64,000 nt of DNA from Paenibacillus pinistramenti (GTDB lineage Bacteria; Bacillota; Bacilli; Paenibacillales; Paenibacillaceae): the NCBI RefSeq assembly GCF_005869875.1, contig NZ_VAWG01000004.1, positions 1 through 64,000 on the forward strand, in the 5' to 3' direction. The position numbers and the translations under genes were made by a program. Under the pieces are notes generated by a model. It ran no database searches, was not told where the DNA came from, and saw only the letters and a list, made by a program, of their open reading frames with translations. This document shows positions 11,931 to 19,567 of this stretch, piece by piece (within the stretch, counting starts at the first letter, position 1; the number at the start of each line of letters is the position of its first letter).

Positions 11931-11942
11931 TGGCTTAAGCCA
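11931..11942 (-). promoter_or_regulatory. palindrome in the dnaA leader
   Basis: TGGCTTAAGCCA is a perfect 12-base palindrome about 12 bases upstream of the dnaA ribosome site. It could form a small hairpin or an operator. No function can be assigned from the sequence. Confidence 0.3.
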
Positions 11943-12064
11943 TAAATAGCCCCCGGTTAGAGGGGCGGGATCTTCACGGGTCGAGGATATTTGGATCAGG
12001 ACACAGTGAAGACGCAGAGTGGCGTCGACATAAAAAAGTCGAAAAAACAGAAATAAAGGGGAAT

Positions 12065-12392
12065 TTATCCCCAATAGTCGTGTTTATGAAATTAAGAGGG
12101 ATGAGGATAAATTAGAATTGTTCACAATTTTATCCACAGGCTGTTGATAATCACTAGGATAACAAAAGATATTCACACCGAAAAGCAATCTAATCATAGC
12201 AAAAGAAGGCTTATATTTCAATGAGTCCGCGGATTTTATCCACAAATTCAATAACTTGTGCATAAAAATCCTGCACACCACTACATATTGTTTATAATTT
12301 GTTCAGTTTTCGACATAAACCGAAAAATCACAGCAATTATTATGCACAGTTTATGAAGAATCCATTTATTTTGACGATTCAAGTTATCCACT
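12065..12392. other. oriC: oriC: DnaA-box cluster upstream of dnaA
   Basis: Perfect DnaA boxes TTATCCACA lie at 12130-12138 and 12236-12244. One-mismatch boxes lie at 12065-12073 (TTATCCCCA), 12142-12150 (minus, TTATCAACA), 12257-12265 (minus, TTATGCACA), 12340-12348 (TTATGCACA) and 12384-12392 (TTATCCACT). This density within 330 bases, next to dnaA, marks the upstream half of a bipartite origin. The rest of the 11899-12499 gap holds no gene. Confidence 0.9.
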
Positions 12393-12491
12393 GTTGTACG
12401 GCCGTAGAATTTCGGAGGTAAGTCAGTTGGGGGAAATCGTGGAGTAATAAAGCAGGGGAAAAATCCACTTAACGCCTCCCGGTTATACGGG

Positions 12492-12548
12492 AAAAAAATA
12501 GCCAGCTAAGAGCTGCACACGTGCAGCTCTTAGCTGGCTTATATTTTT
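12492..12548 (-). terminator. long perfect hairpin terminator after gntK
   Basis: A perfect 19-base stem (12500-12518 and 12521-12539) with only two bases between the arms is flanked by A-rich sequence on the left and T-rich sequence on the right. It could therefore stop transcripts from both sides. It separates the gluconate module from the origin DnaA boxes. Confidence 0.75.
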
Positions 12549-12591
12549 AGAACAGCAGGCAGGGCCCGCTTAAAGAGAATAAAGCTTTGCC

Positions 12592-14169
12592 TTACAGCGC
12601 CCCGTGCTTCCGCTGGTACTGCGCCAGATCCGCATATTCATCCTCCAGCTTACGCGATAACCGGATGAAGATCGGAAGCAGCTCTTTGTAGAGGGCGGAG
12701 TTCTCCTTAACCGGCACATGCTGGTGGGTCGAGCCGACCATATCGGCAACTGCGCGCAGAGAATCCACTCTGCCGGTTGCATACAAACCAAGCACGACTG
12801 CGCCCAGGCAGGAGCTCTCAATGCTCTCCGGTACTGTAACCGGCTGGTCAAAAATGTCGGCCATCATCTGGCGCCACAGCGCAGAACGGGCGAACCCGCC
12901 TGTTGCCATGATTTTAGACGGCTGGCCGATCTGTTCCTCCATGGCAAGCATGACGGTATAGAGATTGTAAATAACGCCTTCCAGGACGGCGCGGATCATA
13001 TGCTCCTTCTGATGGTGCAGCGTCAGGCCGAAGAAGGAGCCGCGCGCATCGGGATTCCATAACGGGGCCCGTTCTCCGGCCAGATAAGGATGGAAGAGCA
13101 GTCCTTCGGAGCCGGGGCGCACCCGCTCGGCGATTTTGGTCAGCACGTCGTAAGGGCTTATGCCAAGCCGCTTGGCCGTTTCCACTTCAGAGGCAGCAAA
13201 TTCATCGCGGGCCCAGCGGAAAATCACGCCGCCATTGTTGACCGGCCCGCCGATTACCCACAACTGTTCCGTGAGTGCATAGCAGAAAATCCGGCCTTTC
13301 GGATCAATCACCGGACGGTCTACGACCGTGCGGATTGCGCCGCTGGTGCCGATGGTCACGGCTACAACGCCGGGATCAATGGCATTTACGCCTAAATTAG
13401 ATAGGACGCCGTCCGTAGCGCCGACAATGAATGGGGTTTCGGGACTGAGGCCCATTTGCTGCGCATAAGAGGGGTCAAGGCCTTTCATTTCATGGGTGGT
13501 CGGAACGAGTCTGGACAACCGGTCGGAGGTTATTCCGGCTGTGTCCAAGGCTCCCTGATCCCAGTCCAGCTTGTTCAGTTCCAGGAGACCGGTGCAAGAG
13601 GCCATGGAATGGTCGATGACATACTGTCCGAACAGTTTGAAGAATACATATTCTTTAATAGAAATAAACTTGGCCGTTTGAGCGAACATTTCAGGCTGCT
13701 CATGGCGCATCCAGAGAATTTTGGTCAGCGGGGACATTGGATGAATTGGAGTGCCGGTTCTCAGAAAAATATCATGCCCGCCAAGCTCCTGCTTAAGCTT
13801 AAGGGTCCAGCCGGCACTCCGGTTGTCCGCCCAGGTCATGCCGCGCATAAGAGGCCGTCCGCCCGCATCGACCGGGATCAGGCTGTGCATGGCGGAGCTG
13901 AACGAGACAAACATCACCTGCTCCGGAGCAGCGGCGCTCCGGAGCATGACCTGGCGGATGGTCTCAATGACGGCAGCCAGAATCTGCTCCGGGTCCTGCT
14001 CGGCAATGTCCGCAGACGGCGTGTAAAGCGGATATTCAGCATGTGCGGAAGCTAAAATAGAGCCGTCCTGCTTAAACAGGACGGACTTGGTGCTGGTGGT
14101 GCCTATATCGACACCTATCATATATGAGGGAGCTTTTTCCTGCTCCTTAGAAGCTTGATTTGTAAGCAT
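12592..14169 (-). CDS. gntK: gluconokinase (FGGY family)
   Basis: The enzyme phosphorylates gluconate to 6-phosphogluconate, feeding the pentose phosphate pathway. The 525-residue FGGY-family kinase has the N-terminal phosphate-binding motif GVDIGTTSTKSV (about residues 19-30). Later motifs include GATDGVLSNLGVNAI and the C-terminal FGGY-type ATGGFARSALWRQMMADI. It lies directly after the gluconate permease gntP and the regulator gntR, which supports gluconate over other sugar substrates. The ATG follows GAGAGAAGG. M17 is a possible shorter start. Confidence 0.9.
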   Translation of the reverse strand: MLTNQASKEQEKAPSYMIGVDIGTTSTKSVLFKQDGSILASAHAEYPLYTPSADIAEQDPEQILAAVIETIRQVMLRSAAAPEQVMFVSFSSAMHSLIPVDAGGRPLMRGMTWADNRSAGWTLKLKQELGGHDIFLRTGTPIHPMSPLTKILWMRHEQPEMFAQTAKFISIKEYVFFKLFGQYVIDHSMASCTGLLELNKLDWDQGALDTAGITSDRLSRLVPTTHEMKGLDPSYAQQMGLSPETPFIVGATDGVLSNLGVNAIDPGVVAVTIGTSGAIRTVVDRPVIDPKGRIFCYALTEQLWVIGGPVNNGGVIFRWARDEFAASEVETAKRLGISPYDVLTKIAERVRPGSEGLLFHPYLAGERAPLWNPDARGSFFGLTLHHQKEHMIRAVLEGVIYNLYTVMLAMEEQIGQPSKIMATGGFARSALWRQMMADIFDQPVTVPESIESSCLGAVVLGLYATGRVDSLRAVADMVGSTHQHVPVKENSALYKELLPIFIRLSRKLEDEYADLAQYQRKHGAL

Positions 14170-14190
14170 GGTTATTGCCTTCTCTCTTAA

Positions 14191-14232
14191 TTTACTGATC
14201 TTGATTTACTGATCTTGATTTACTGCTCCTGA
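14191..14232. repeat. three tandem 14-base repeats between gntP and gntK
   Basis: The unit TTTACTGATCTTGA occurs twice exactly (14191-14204, 14205-14218) and a third time with two changes (14219-14232). It lies in the gap between gntP and gntK, upstream of the gntK ribosome site. It may be slippage-generated. Confidence 0.85.
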
Positions 14233-14270
14233 TCCAATAATTTCTTTATATTTGGGGCAATTCGATTTGA

Positions 14271-15632
14271 TTAAACAAAAATGCTGAGAATAAGAATGAA
14301 CACGAGCCCAATGACAGACAGCAGGGTCTCCATGACCGTCCACGATTTTAACGTCTGCGGCACGCTCAGGTTGAAGAACTCCTTGATCATCCAGAAGCCC
14401 GCGTCGTTAACATGGGACAATATCAGGGAGCCTGCACCTGTAGCAAGCACAGCCAGTTCAACGCTGGCACCTGGCGTAGCGGCAAGAACTGGAGCTACAA
14501 TTCCGGCAGCCGTTGTCATCGCGACCGTTGCGGAACCAGTTGCCACGCGAATCAAAGCGGCTACGAGCCAGGCGAACAGAATCACATTAATGTGGGCGTT
14601 CGTTGCGATATCGGCAATAGCGGTGCCTACGCCGCTGTTGATGAGCACCTGCTTAAATGCGCCGCCGCCGCCAATAATCAAAATAATCGTTGCCGTAGGA
14701 GCCAGACATTCGCTGGTAAACTTCGAAATCTGCTCCTTGGTGAAGCCTCTGGCAAAGCCGAGCGTGAAATAAGCAAAAACAACTGAAATAAGCAGGGCAA
14801 TAACCTCGTTGCCGATAAATTCGCAGAATACGGTAAAGCCGCTGATGGTGTTCGGATCGGCAATATCGGCGATCGAGCCGATCAGCATGAGGATTACCGG
14901 CATGAGAATGGTTAACAGGGTGATGCCGAAGCCGGGAAGGTTAGCGGTTTTCTGTTCGGCAAACTGCTTGGCCAGATTATCTGGAGGCGTGGCAATAATT
15001 CTTTTTCCAATAAATTTACCGAATAATGGACCTGCAATAATTGCTGTAGGCAAACCGACGATTAAGGAGAAGAGAATCGTTCTGCCAAGATCAGCCTGGT
15101 AAGCATCAATGGCGATCATCGGAGCCGGATGCGGCGGGACAAGACCGTGAACGGTGGACAAGCCGGCCAGAATCGGAATTCCGATCTGCAGCAGGGACAT
15201 TTTCGTCTTGCGGGCCACCGTAAAGACAATAGGAATAAGCAGAATGACGCCAACCTCGAAAAAGACCGGGATCCCGACAATAAAGCCGACGATCATCATC
15301 GCCCAGTGCACCTTTTTCTCACCGAAACGGTCAATCAGGGTGGTAGCAATCCGTTCGGCACCGCCGGACTCAGCCATCATTTTACCGAGAATGGTTCCGA
15401 GACCGATAACGATAGCGATGGTTCCGAGTGTTCCGCCGAGGCCGCTTGTGACGGACGTAATAACATCCGCGGCTTTCATGCCCGATACAAGGCCCAGCAG
15501 CAGGGCTGAGATCAGAAGAGTTACGAAAGGATTCCATTTGAATTTGGAAATCATAATGATCAGGAAGGCGATCGCGATCACCGTCCAGATCAGCAAGGTT
15601 GCATTATGGCTAAGGCCCAATAAGGATTGCAT
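14271..15632 (-). CDS. gntP: gluconate:H+ symporter (GntP family)
   Basis: This 453-residue, very hydrophobic protein has many membrane segments and the GntP-family look, for example VTSGLGGTLGTIAIVIGLGTILGKMM, FEVGVILLIPI and VPPHPAPMIAID. It would import gluconate with protons. The ATG follows a strong AGGAGG. It is transcribed before gntK and has a GntR-type operator about 83 bases upstream of its start. A related gluconate/idonate-type substrate cannot be excluded. Confidence 0.92.
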   Translation of the reverse strand: MQSLLGLSHNATLLIWTVIAIAFLIIMISKFKWNPFVTLLISALLLGLVSGMKAADVITSVTSGLGGTLGTIAIVIGLGTILGKMMAESGGAERIATTLIDRFGEKKVHWAMMIVGFIVGIPVFFEVGVILLIPIVFTVARKTKMSLLQIGIPILAGLSTVHGLVPPHPAPMIAIDAYQADLGRTILFSLIVGLPTAIIAGPLFGKFIGKRIIATPPDNLAKQFAEQKTANLPGFGITLLTILMPVILMLIGSIADIADPNTISGFTVFCEFIGNEVIALLISVVFAYFTLGFARGFTKEQISKFTSECLAPTATIILIIGGGGAFKQVLINSGVGTAIADIATNAHINVILFAWLVAALIRVATGSATVAMTTAAGIVAPVLAATPGASVELAVLATGAGSLILSHVNDAGFWMIKEFFNLSVPQTLKSWTVMETLLSVIGLVFILILSIFV

Positions 15633-15714
15633 CTTAAGATCCTCCTACAAATAAATGTTGTGTATGTAACGCCTGTGTGTATAACGCTTACAATTATGAA
15701 AAATCCAACCCGGT

Positions 15715-15732
15715 ATACTTGTAGACAAGTTA
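15715..15732 (-). promoter_or_regulatory. GntR operator upstream of gntP
   Basis: The site ATACTTGTAGACAAGTTA is a near-perfect inverted repeat (TAACTTGT / ACAAGTAT on the minus strand) and closely matches the operator of Bacillus GntR as known from the literature. Just toward gntP, TGTAAGCGTTATACA resembles a catabolite-response element with one extra base, so glucose repression is possible but uncertain. Confidence 0.7.
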
Positions 15733-15791
15733 ACCGGCAAGAGACGCTGGACCAGCCCAACGTTTCTACATTTTCTATTCCGTCGTTCGTA

Positions 15792-16469
15792 TCAGGAGGA
15801 AGGAAGACTCCGCTGCAGCGTATTCCGGGAATCGGCGAAATATTCCTCCACCTGCTGCTGAATAACGGCTGTTTCCTTTGATTTCAGCGCATTCATCAGT
15901 TTATGGTGCTTATTTATTACTCGGGAAATATTTGCTTCACCAGCTGAAAAAACATCTCCGGTCGTGATCAGCAGGACGGTCATGACGATATGCCGGATAC
16001 TGTTCCATAAATGGTTGATTCGGGTATGATTCGCTTCAAGAACAATCGTTTCATGAAAAGTCAGGTCCTGATAAGCAAATTCCACGATATCCTGGTGCTT
16101 GGCTGCCAGTTCCATCCGGTCAATGATTCTGCCAAGCCTTTCTATAAGTCCTGTGGTTTCCATCCCTGCCAGGCGCTGCTGCGCAAAGCTCTCGATTAGA
16201 TAACGGACATCGTACAGCTCATCCCGGTCTTTGGCCTGAAGGCCGATGACTACAGCACCCATACGCTCAAGCCGGATTAATCCTTCAGCAGATAAAGTCC
16301 GCATGGCTTCGCGAACAGGGGAACGGCTGGTTCCAAAATCGGCGGCAATCCGGTTCTCCGAAAGAACTTCACCCGGTTTGATGGTGCCATTAATAATCTG
16401 CAGTCTTAATTCACTTGCGACAGCTTCTCCAAGCGAGGTGCCCTGCAGCCATACAGCAGGATAACGCAT
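15792..16469 (-). CDS. gntR: GntR/FadR-type transcriptional regulator of the gluconate operon
   Basis: The 225-residue protein has an N-terminal winged helix (EVLSENRIAADFGTSRSPVREAMRTLSAEGLI) and a FadR-type C-terminal ligand domain of about 130 residues with the His/Asp-rich helices (FHETIVLEANHTRINHLW). Such proteins repress sugar-acid genes and release DNA when bound to gluconate. It is the first gene of gntR-gntP-gntK, with a strong GGAGAGAG ribosome site. The matching operators upstream of gntR and gntP support autoregulation and gluconate-specific induction. Confidence 0.9.
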   Translation of the reverse strand: MRYPAVWLQGTSLGEAVASELRLQIINGTIKPGEVLSENRIAADFGTSRSPVREAMRTLSAEGLIRLERMGAVVIGLQAKDRDELYDVRYLIESFAQQRLAGMETTGLIERLGRIIDRMELAAKHQDIVEFAYQDLTFHETIVLEANHTRINHLWNSIRHIVMTVLLITTGDVFSAGEANISRVINKHHKLMNALKSKETAVIQQQVEEYFADSRNTLQRSLPSS

Positions 16470-16604
16470 GATTCTCTCTCCATTCAGTTCCGATTAATAT
16501 TGTTCCAATGAATAATGTTAATGATTCATTTCAATGTGGACCCTACAATCTTAACATGAATGAAGGCGTATCCATAATGGTAAAGTATCATCTCCTTATT
16601 TGGT

Positions 16605-16622
16605 ATACTTGTATACAACATT
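16605..16622 (-). promoter_or_regulatory. GntR operator upstream of gntR
   Basis: ATACTTGTATACAACATT, preceded by GGT, contains GTATAC-TT-GTATAC and shares the ACTTGTATACAA core of the Bacillus GntR operator. It lies about 135 bases upstream of the gntR start, so it may control gntR from a distal promoter. Confidence 0.65.
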
Positions 16623-16756
16623 TAAAATCTAAGATTTATTGTACTCCTGGAATCTTTGGCTGTAAAGGAGTTTTGAAAGCGCATTACTGAATAACAAAAT
16701 GGAAAGGATAGAGATAAGTATAAGCAGATAAGGAGACCTTCTAGAAAAATAAAACG

Positions 16757-16814
16757 TTGTCCACATGTGGATAATGTTTTATTGGGGTAGCATATCCGTT
16801 TAGGCTGTGGATAG
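16757..16814. other. DnaA boxes upstream of rpmH (displaced origin boxes)
   Basis: A perfect box TGTGGATAA (16766-16774, minus) directly abuts TTGTCCACA (16757-16765, one mismatch). A third box, CTATCCACA on the minus strand, lies at 16806-16814. They are just upstream of the rpmH promoter and about 4.4 kb from the dnaA-side cluster, with the gluconate module between. The rest of 16470-16756 holds only the GntR operator. Confidence 0.75.
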
Positions 16815-16843
16815 CTCATCGAGAAACGAATAAAAGGTACTGG

Positions 16844-16872
16844 TTGACTTTGGGCCGTTTTCATGGTTAAAT
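16844..16872 (+). promoter_or_regulatory. rpmH promoter
   Basis: TTGACT (16844-16849) and TTAAAT (16867-16872) are spaced by 17 bases, about 80 bases upstream of rpmH. The DnaA boxes lie immediately upstream, so DnaA could affect this promoter. Confidence 0.75.
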
Positions 16873-16953
16873 GTAAAAAGGTTTTTTTCTGAGAAGATAC
16901 AGAAGTTAGAAAAATACGAATAGCAAGTAATTCCTGTAAGGGGGTGCAAATAA

Positions 16954-17088
16954 ATGAAACCAACTTTTAAACCGAACGTGAGCAAACGCAAGAAGGTTCA
17001 TGGTTTCCGTAAAAGAATGAGCACGAAAAACGGCCGCAAGGTGCTGGCTGCTCGTCGTCTTAAAGGCAGAAAAGTACTCAGTGCGTAA
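16954..17088 (+). CDS. rpmH: 50S ribosomal protein L34
   Basis: A 44-residue, highly basic protein beginning [18 protein letters not shown] and ending GRKVLSA, the well-known L34 sequence. It is a component of the large ribosomal subunit. The ATG is preceded by AAGGGGG. The gene opens the conserved rpmH-rnpA-yidC-jag cluster and is too short for many automatic gene finders. Confidence 0.98.
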   Translation: MKPTFKPNVSKRKKVHGFRKRMSTKNGRKVLAARRLKGRKVLSA

Positions 17089-17100
17089 TGTGCGTGCGTA

Positions 17101-17125
17101 AAGACCACTACGGTGGTCTTTTTTT
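17101..17125 (+). terminator. terminator/attenuator after rpmH
   Basis: The stem AAGACCAC / GTGGTCTT with a TACG loop is followed by a run of seven T, 12 bases after the rpmH stop. It may set the rpmH to rnpA expression ratio by partial termination. Confidence 0.8.
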
Positions 17126-17348
17126 CGTACAATGATTTGAACACGGCGATTTGAATACGGCGATTTGAATACGCGATCCGTATGGCAATCGGGTAAGGGA
17201 ATCCGGAAATCGTCACGAATTCGCCCTTTTTTACTTTGTCTATAAGGAAATAGGGTTGCAGCATGGGAAGTTTCGGAGATAATGAGGAGACAGGGTATAT
17301 TTGCCTTGTTTTTCAATAGATCTAGGAAGTAAAGCAAGGAGAAGAGTC

Positions 17349-17696
17349 GTGCATAAAAAGCTGCGTCTACGCAATCGGGCCGATTTCGGCCGTGTTTATC
17401 GGAATGGGAAATCCTTCGCCAACCGTCAGCTCGTCGTTTATTGGGCACGCCGGCCAGAAATTGAGCAGTTCCGGCTCGGGATATCCGTCAGCAAGAAAAT
17501 CGGCAATGCGGTGGTCCGCAACCGGATGCGCAGGCTGATTAAAGAAATTGTAAGACTAAACAAGGACAAGCTGATCGGTCAGGTCGATATTATTTTTATC
17601 GTACGTAAAGGAGCGACAGAAATGGGCTATGCCGAGCTGGAGAAAAGCGTGCTTCACGCCTTTCGCAAAGCGGGTCTGCTCAAGGGCTCCAAATAA
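17349..17696 (+). CDS. rnpA: ribonuclease P protein component
   Basis: RnpA binds the RNase P RNA and helps process tRNA 5' ends. The 115-residue protein beginning MHKKLRLRNRADFGRVYR has the RNR signature region AVVRNRMRRLIKEI and is strongly basic. The GTG start follows AAGGAGAAG, and a frame extending upstream has no comparable site. The gene follows rpmH in the conserved order. Confidence 0.96.
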   Translation: MHKKLRLRNRADFGRVYRNGKSFANRQLVVYWARRPEIEQFRLGISVSKKIGNAVVRNRMRRLIKEIVRLNKDKLIGQVDIIFIVRKGATEMGYAELEKSVLHAFRKAGLLKGSK

Positions 17697-17773
17697 CGCC
17701 GGCTTGTTTTCTTTGCATGCCTAATTATGGTATGATTTATCCTGATGGAAGTGGCTAAGAGAGGGGTTATAAA

Positions 17774-18661
17774 GTGTCTTTATTGAAGACTAAAAAGAGC
17801 AGATGGATCCTGCTTGTTCTGGCAATCGGCCTAATCGCTGTGCTCTCGGGTTGCAGCAGCAGTACGGCTACCCAGACAACAACCGAAGATTTAAGGCACA
17901 GTTCTAATTTTTGGAATGCAAATGTCGTTTACTGGTTCTCGCTTGCGCTGGACAGCTTCGCTAAATGGTTTAACGGAGAATACGGTCTGGCGATTCTGGT
18001 CATGGTGATTATCGTCCGGACCATCATTCTGCCGCTGACTTTAAAGCAGGTAAAGAGCTCTAAAGCCATGCAGGCGCTTCAGCCGGAACTGAATAAAATT
18101 AAAGAGAAGTATAAGGATAACCCGCAGCAGCAGCAGCAGGAAACGATGAAGCTGTTCCAGGAGCATAAGGTTAATCCGATGGCGGGCTGTTTTCCGCTTC
18201 TAATTCAAATGCCGGTATTTATCGCGCTGTACAATTCCATTATCCATAACTCGGCGATCCGAACCAATAACTTCTTATGGCTTGAACTTGGCAAACCGGA
18301 TCACCTGTTTATTCTTCCGCTGCTGGCGGCGCTGACGACGTTTATTCAAACAAAGATGATGTCCAGCATGAATCCATCCAGTGTGGCGGGCCCTATGCAG
18401 TTTATGATGTTTATTTACCCAGTGCTGATTTTCTTTATGGCTTACAACTTCCCATCCGCACTGCCTTTATACTGGTTCTACAGTAACCTGTACACGATTG
18501 TGCAGAACTATATTATTTACCGCAAGCCGAATCCGGCTGCAGTTGCAGCGGTTACTTCGACTTCGGGTACACCTGCTAAAGGAAACTCCAAAAAAGGCGG
18601 TTCGAACTTAAAAGCTGGTACTCCTAACCGGAGCGCCAAGGAGGCTAAAAAGTCCAAATGA
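17774..18661 (+). CDS. yidC: membrane protein insertase YidC / SpoIIIJ
   Basis: YidC inserts and folds membrane proteins, and in spore formers the SpoIIIJ form is also needed for forespore development. The 295-residue precursor starts with a lipoprotein signal (lipobox LSGC near residue 26). The core contains YGLAILVMVIIVRTIILPL and the conserved FPLLIQMPVFIALYN. The C-terminus is basic. The start is GTG with GAGGGG upstream. Its stop overlaps the jag start as ATGA, which suggests translational coupling. Confidence 0.96.
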   Translation: MSLLKTKKSRWILLVLAIGLIAVLSGCSSSTATQTTTEDLRHSSNFWNANVVYWFSLALDSFAKWFNGEYGLAILVMVIIVRTIILPLTLKQVKSSKAMQALQPELNKIKEKYKDNPQQQQQETMKLFQEHKVNPMAGCFPLLIQMPVFIALYNSIIHNSAIRTNNFLWLELGKPDHLFILPLLAALTTFIQTKMMSSMNPSSVAGPMQFMMFIYPVLIFFMAYNFPSALPLYWFYSNLYTIVQNYIIYRKPNPAAVAAVTSTSGTPAKGNSKKGGSNLKAGTPNRSAKEAKKSK

Positions 18662-19377
18662 GCAAAGTAGTGACGTCGGGAAAGACTATTGAAGATGCTG
18701 TGAAACAAGGATTGGCCATGCTCGGTGCGACCGAGGAACAAGTTGCCGTAACTGTATTGGAGCAGCCATCAAGAGGATTTCTGGGTCTGATCGGTGCTAA
18801 GCCGGCCAAAGTATCATTAACGCTGCTGGCGAAAGAAGAGCCGAAGTCAGAACCACCGCAGAAGGAGATACGTTCTGAACAGGCAGTATCGGAGACTGCC
18901 CCGGTTCAGACAGCGGGACAAGCCCAAGACCCCTACGAGGCGGCGGCGTCATTTCTTCGTGAAGTGGGCGAAAGTATGGGCCTCGAGCTTGAGGTCGAAA
19001 TTAAGAAGCAGCGCGACGGGATGCTGCTGGCGGTGTCCGGCAGCAATCTCGGACTGCTCATTGGCCGCAGGGGACAAACCCTGGATGCCATTCAATATCT
19101 GGCTAATATTGTAGCTAACCGCTATTCTACCAATTTTGTACGTCTGGTCGTTGATGCCGAGAATTTCCGGCAGCGCCGGAAGAAGACACTCGAGGAGCTG
19201 GCAGAACGTCTGGCGGAACGGGTAATCCGTTCAGGCAAAGAAGTGGTGCTTGAGCCGATGCCTTCTCAGGAACGCAAGGCGATTCATGCCAAGCTGCAGA
19301 ACCACCCTGAGGTGAAGACGCTGAGTAAAGGCGAGGAGCCGAACCGGCGGGTTGTTATTGCACCTCGAAATAAATAA
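18658..19377 (+). CDS. jag: Jag / KhpB RNA-binding protein
   Basis: The 239-residue protein has an N-terminal Jag domain (SKVVTSGKTIEDAVKQGLAML), a KH domain with GRRGQTLDAIQYLAN, and a C-terminal R3H domain ending GEEPNRRVVIAPRNK. Jag/KhpB binds RNA and influences cell elongation and sporulation in relatives. It is translationally coupled to yidC by an ATGA overlap. A gap of about 190 bases with a terminator separates it from mnmE. Confidence 0.94.
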   Translation: MSKVVTSGKTIEDAVKQGLAMLGATEEQVAVTVLEQPSRGFLGLIGAKPAKVSLTLLAKEEPKSEPPQKEIRSEQAVSETAPVQTAGQAQDPYEAAASFLREVGESMGLELEVEIKKQRDGMLLAVSGSNLGLLIGRRGQTLDAIQYLANIVANRYSTNFVRLVVDAENFRQRRKKTLEELAERLAERVIRSGKEVVLEPMPSQERKAIHAKLQNHPEVKTLSKGEEPNRRVVIAPRNK

Positions 19378-19390
19378 AGAGATACGATGC

Positions 19391-19426
19391 AATGACGTGA
19401 TGCTCCGGCTAACGTCATTGTTTTTT
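19391..19426 (+). terminator. terminator after jag
   Basis: AATGACGT and ACGTCATT form an 8-base stem with a 13-base loop, followed by GTTTTTT. It ends the rpmH-rnpA-yidC-jag unit. Confidence 0.75.
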
Positions 19427-19567
19427 AGAAGCTTAGGATAAGCCTCTCGGGGTCCCCGCAAAGTCTTGAAAGCCGCCAATTGGGGCTCTTCGCTTTGTGG
19501 GGCTCTTTTATTACTGGCACGGGAGACTTTACTTACCGATAAATTATTTGGAAATGGGGCAAAAGGA

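Noticed and set aside
12084-12281. 65-residue frame within oriC
   Set aside because: It overlaps the DnaA-box cluster and has no ribosome site.
15678-15692. CRE-like catabolite repression box near gntP
   Set aside because: It resembles TGTAAGCG-N-TACA but has one extra base, so it was mentioned only as a possibility and not listed as a site.
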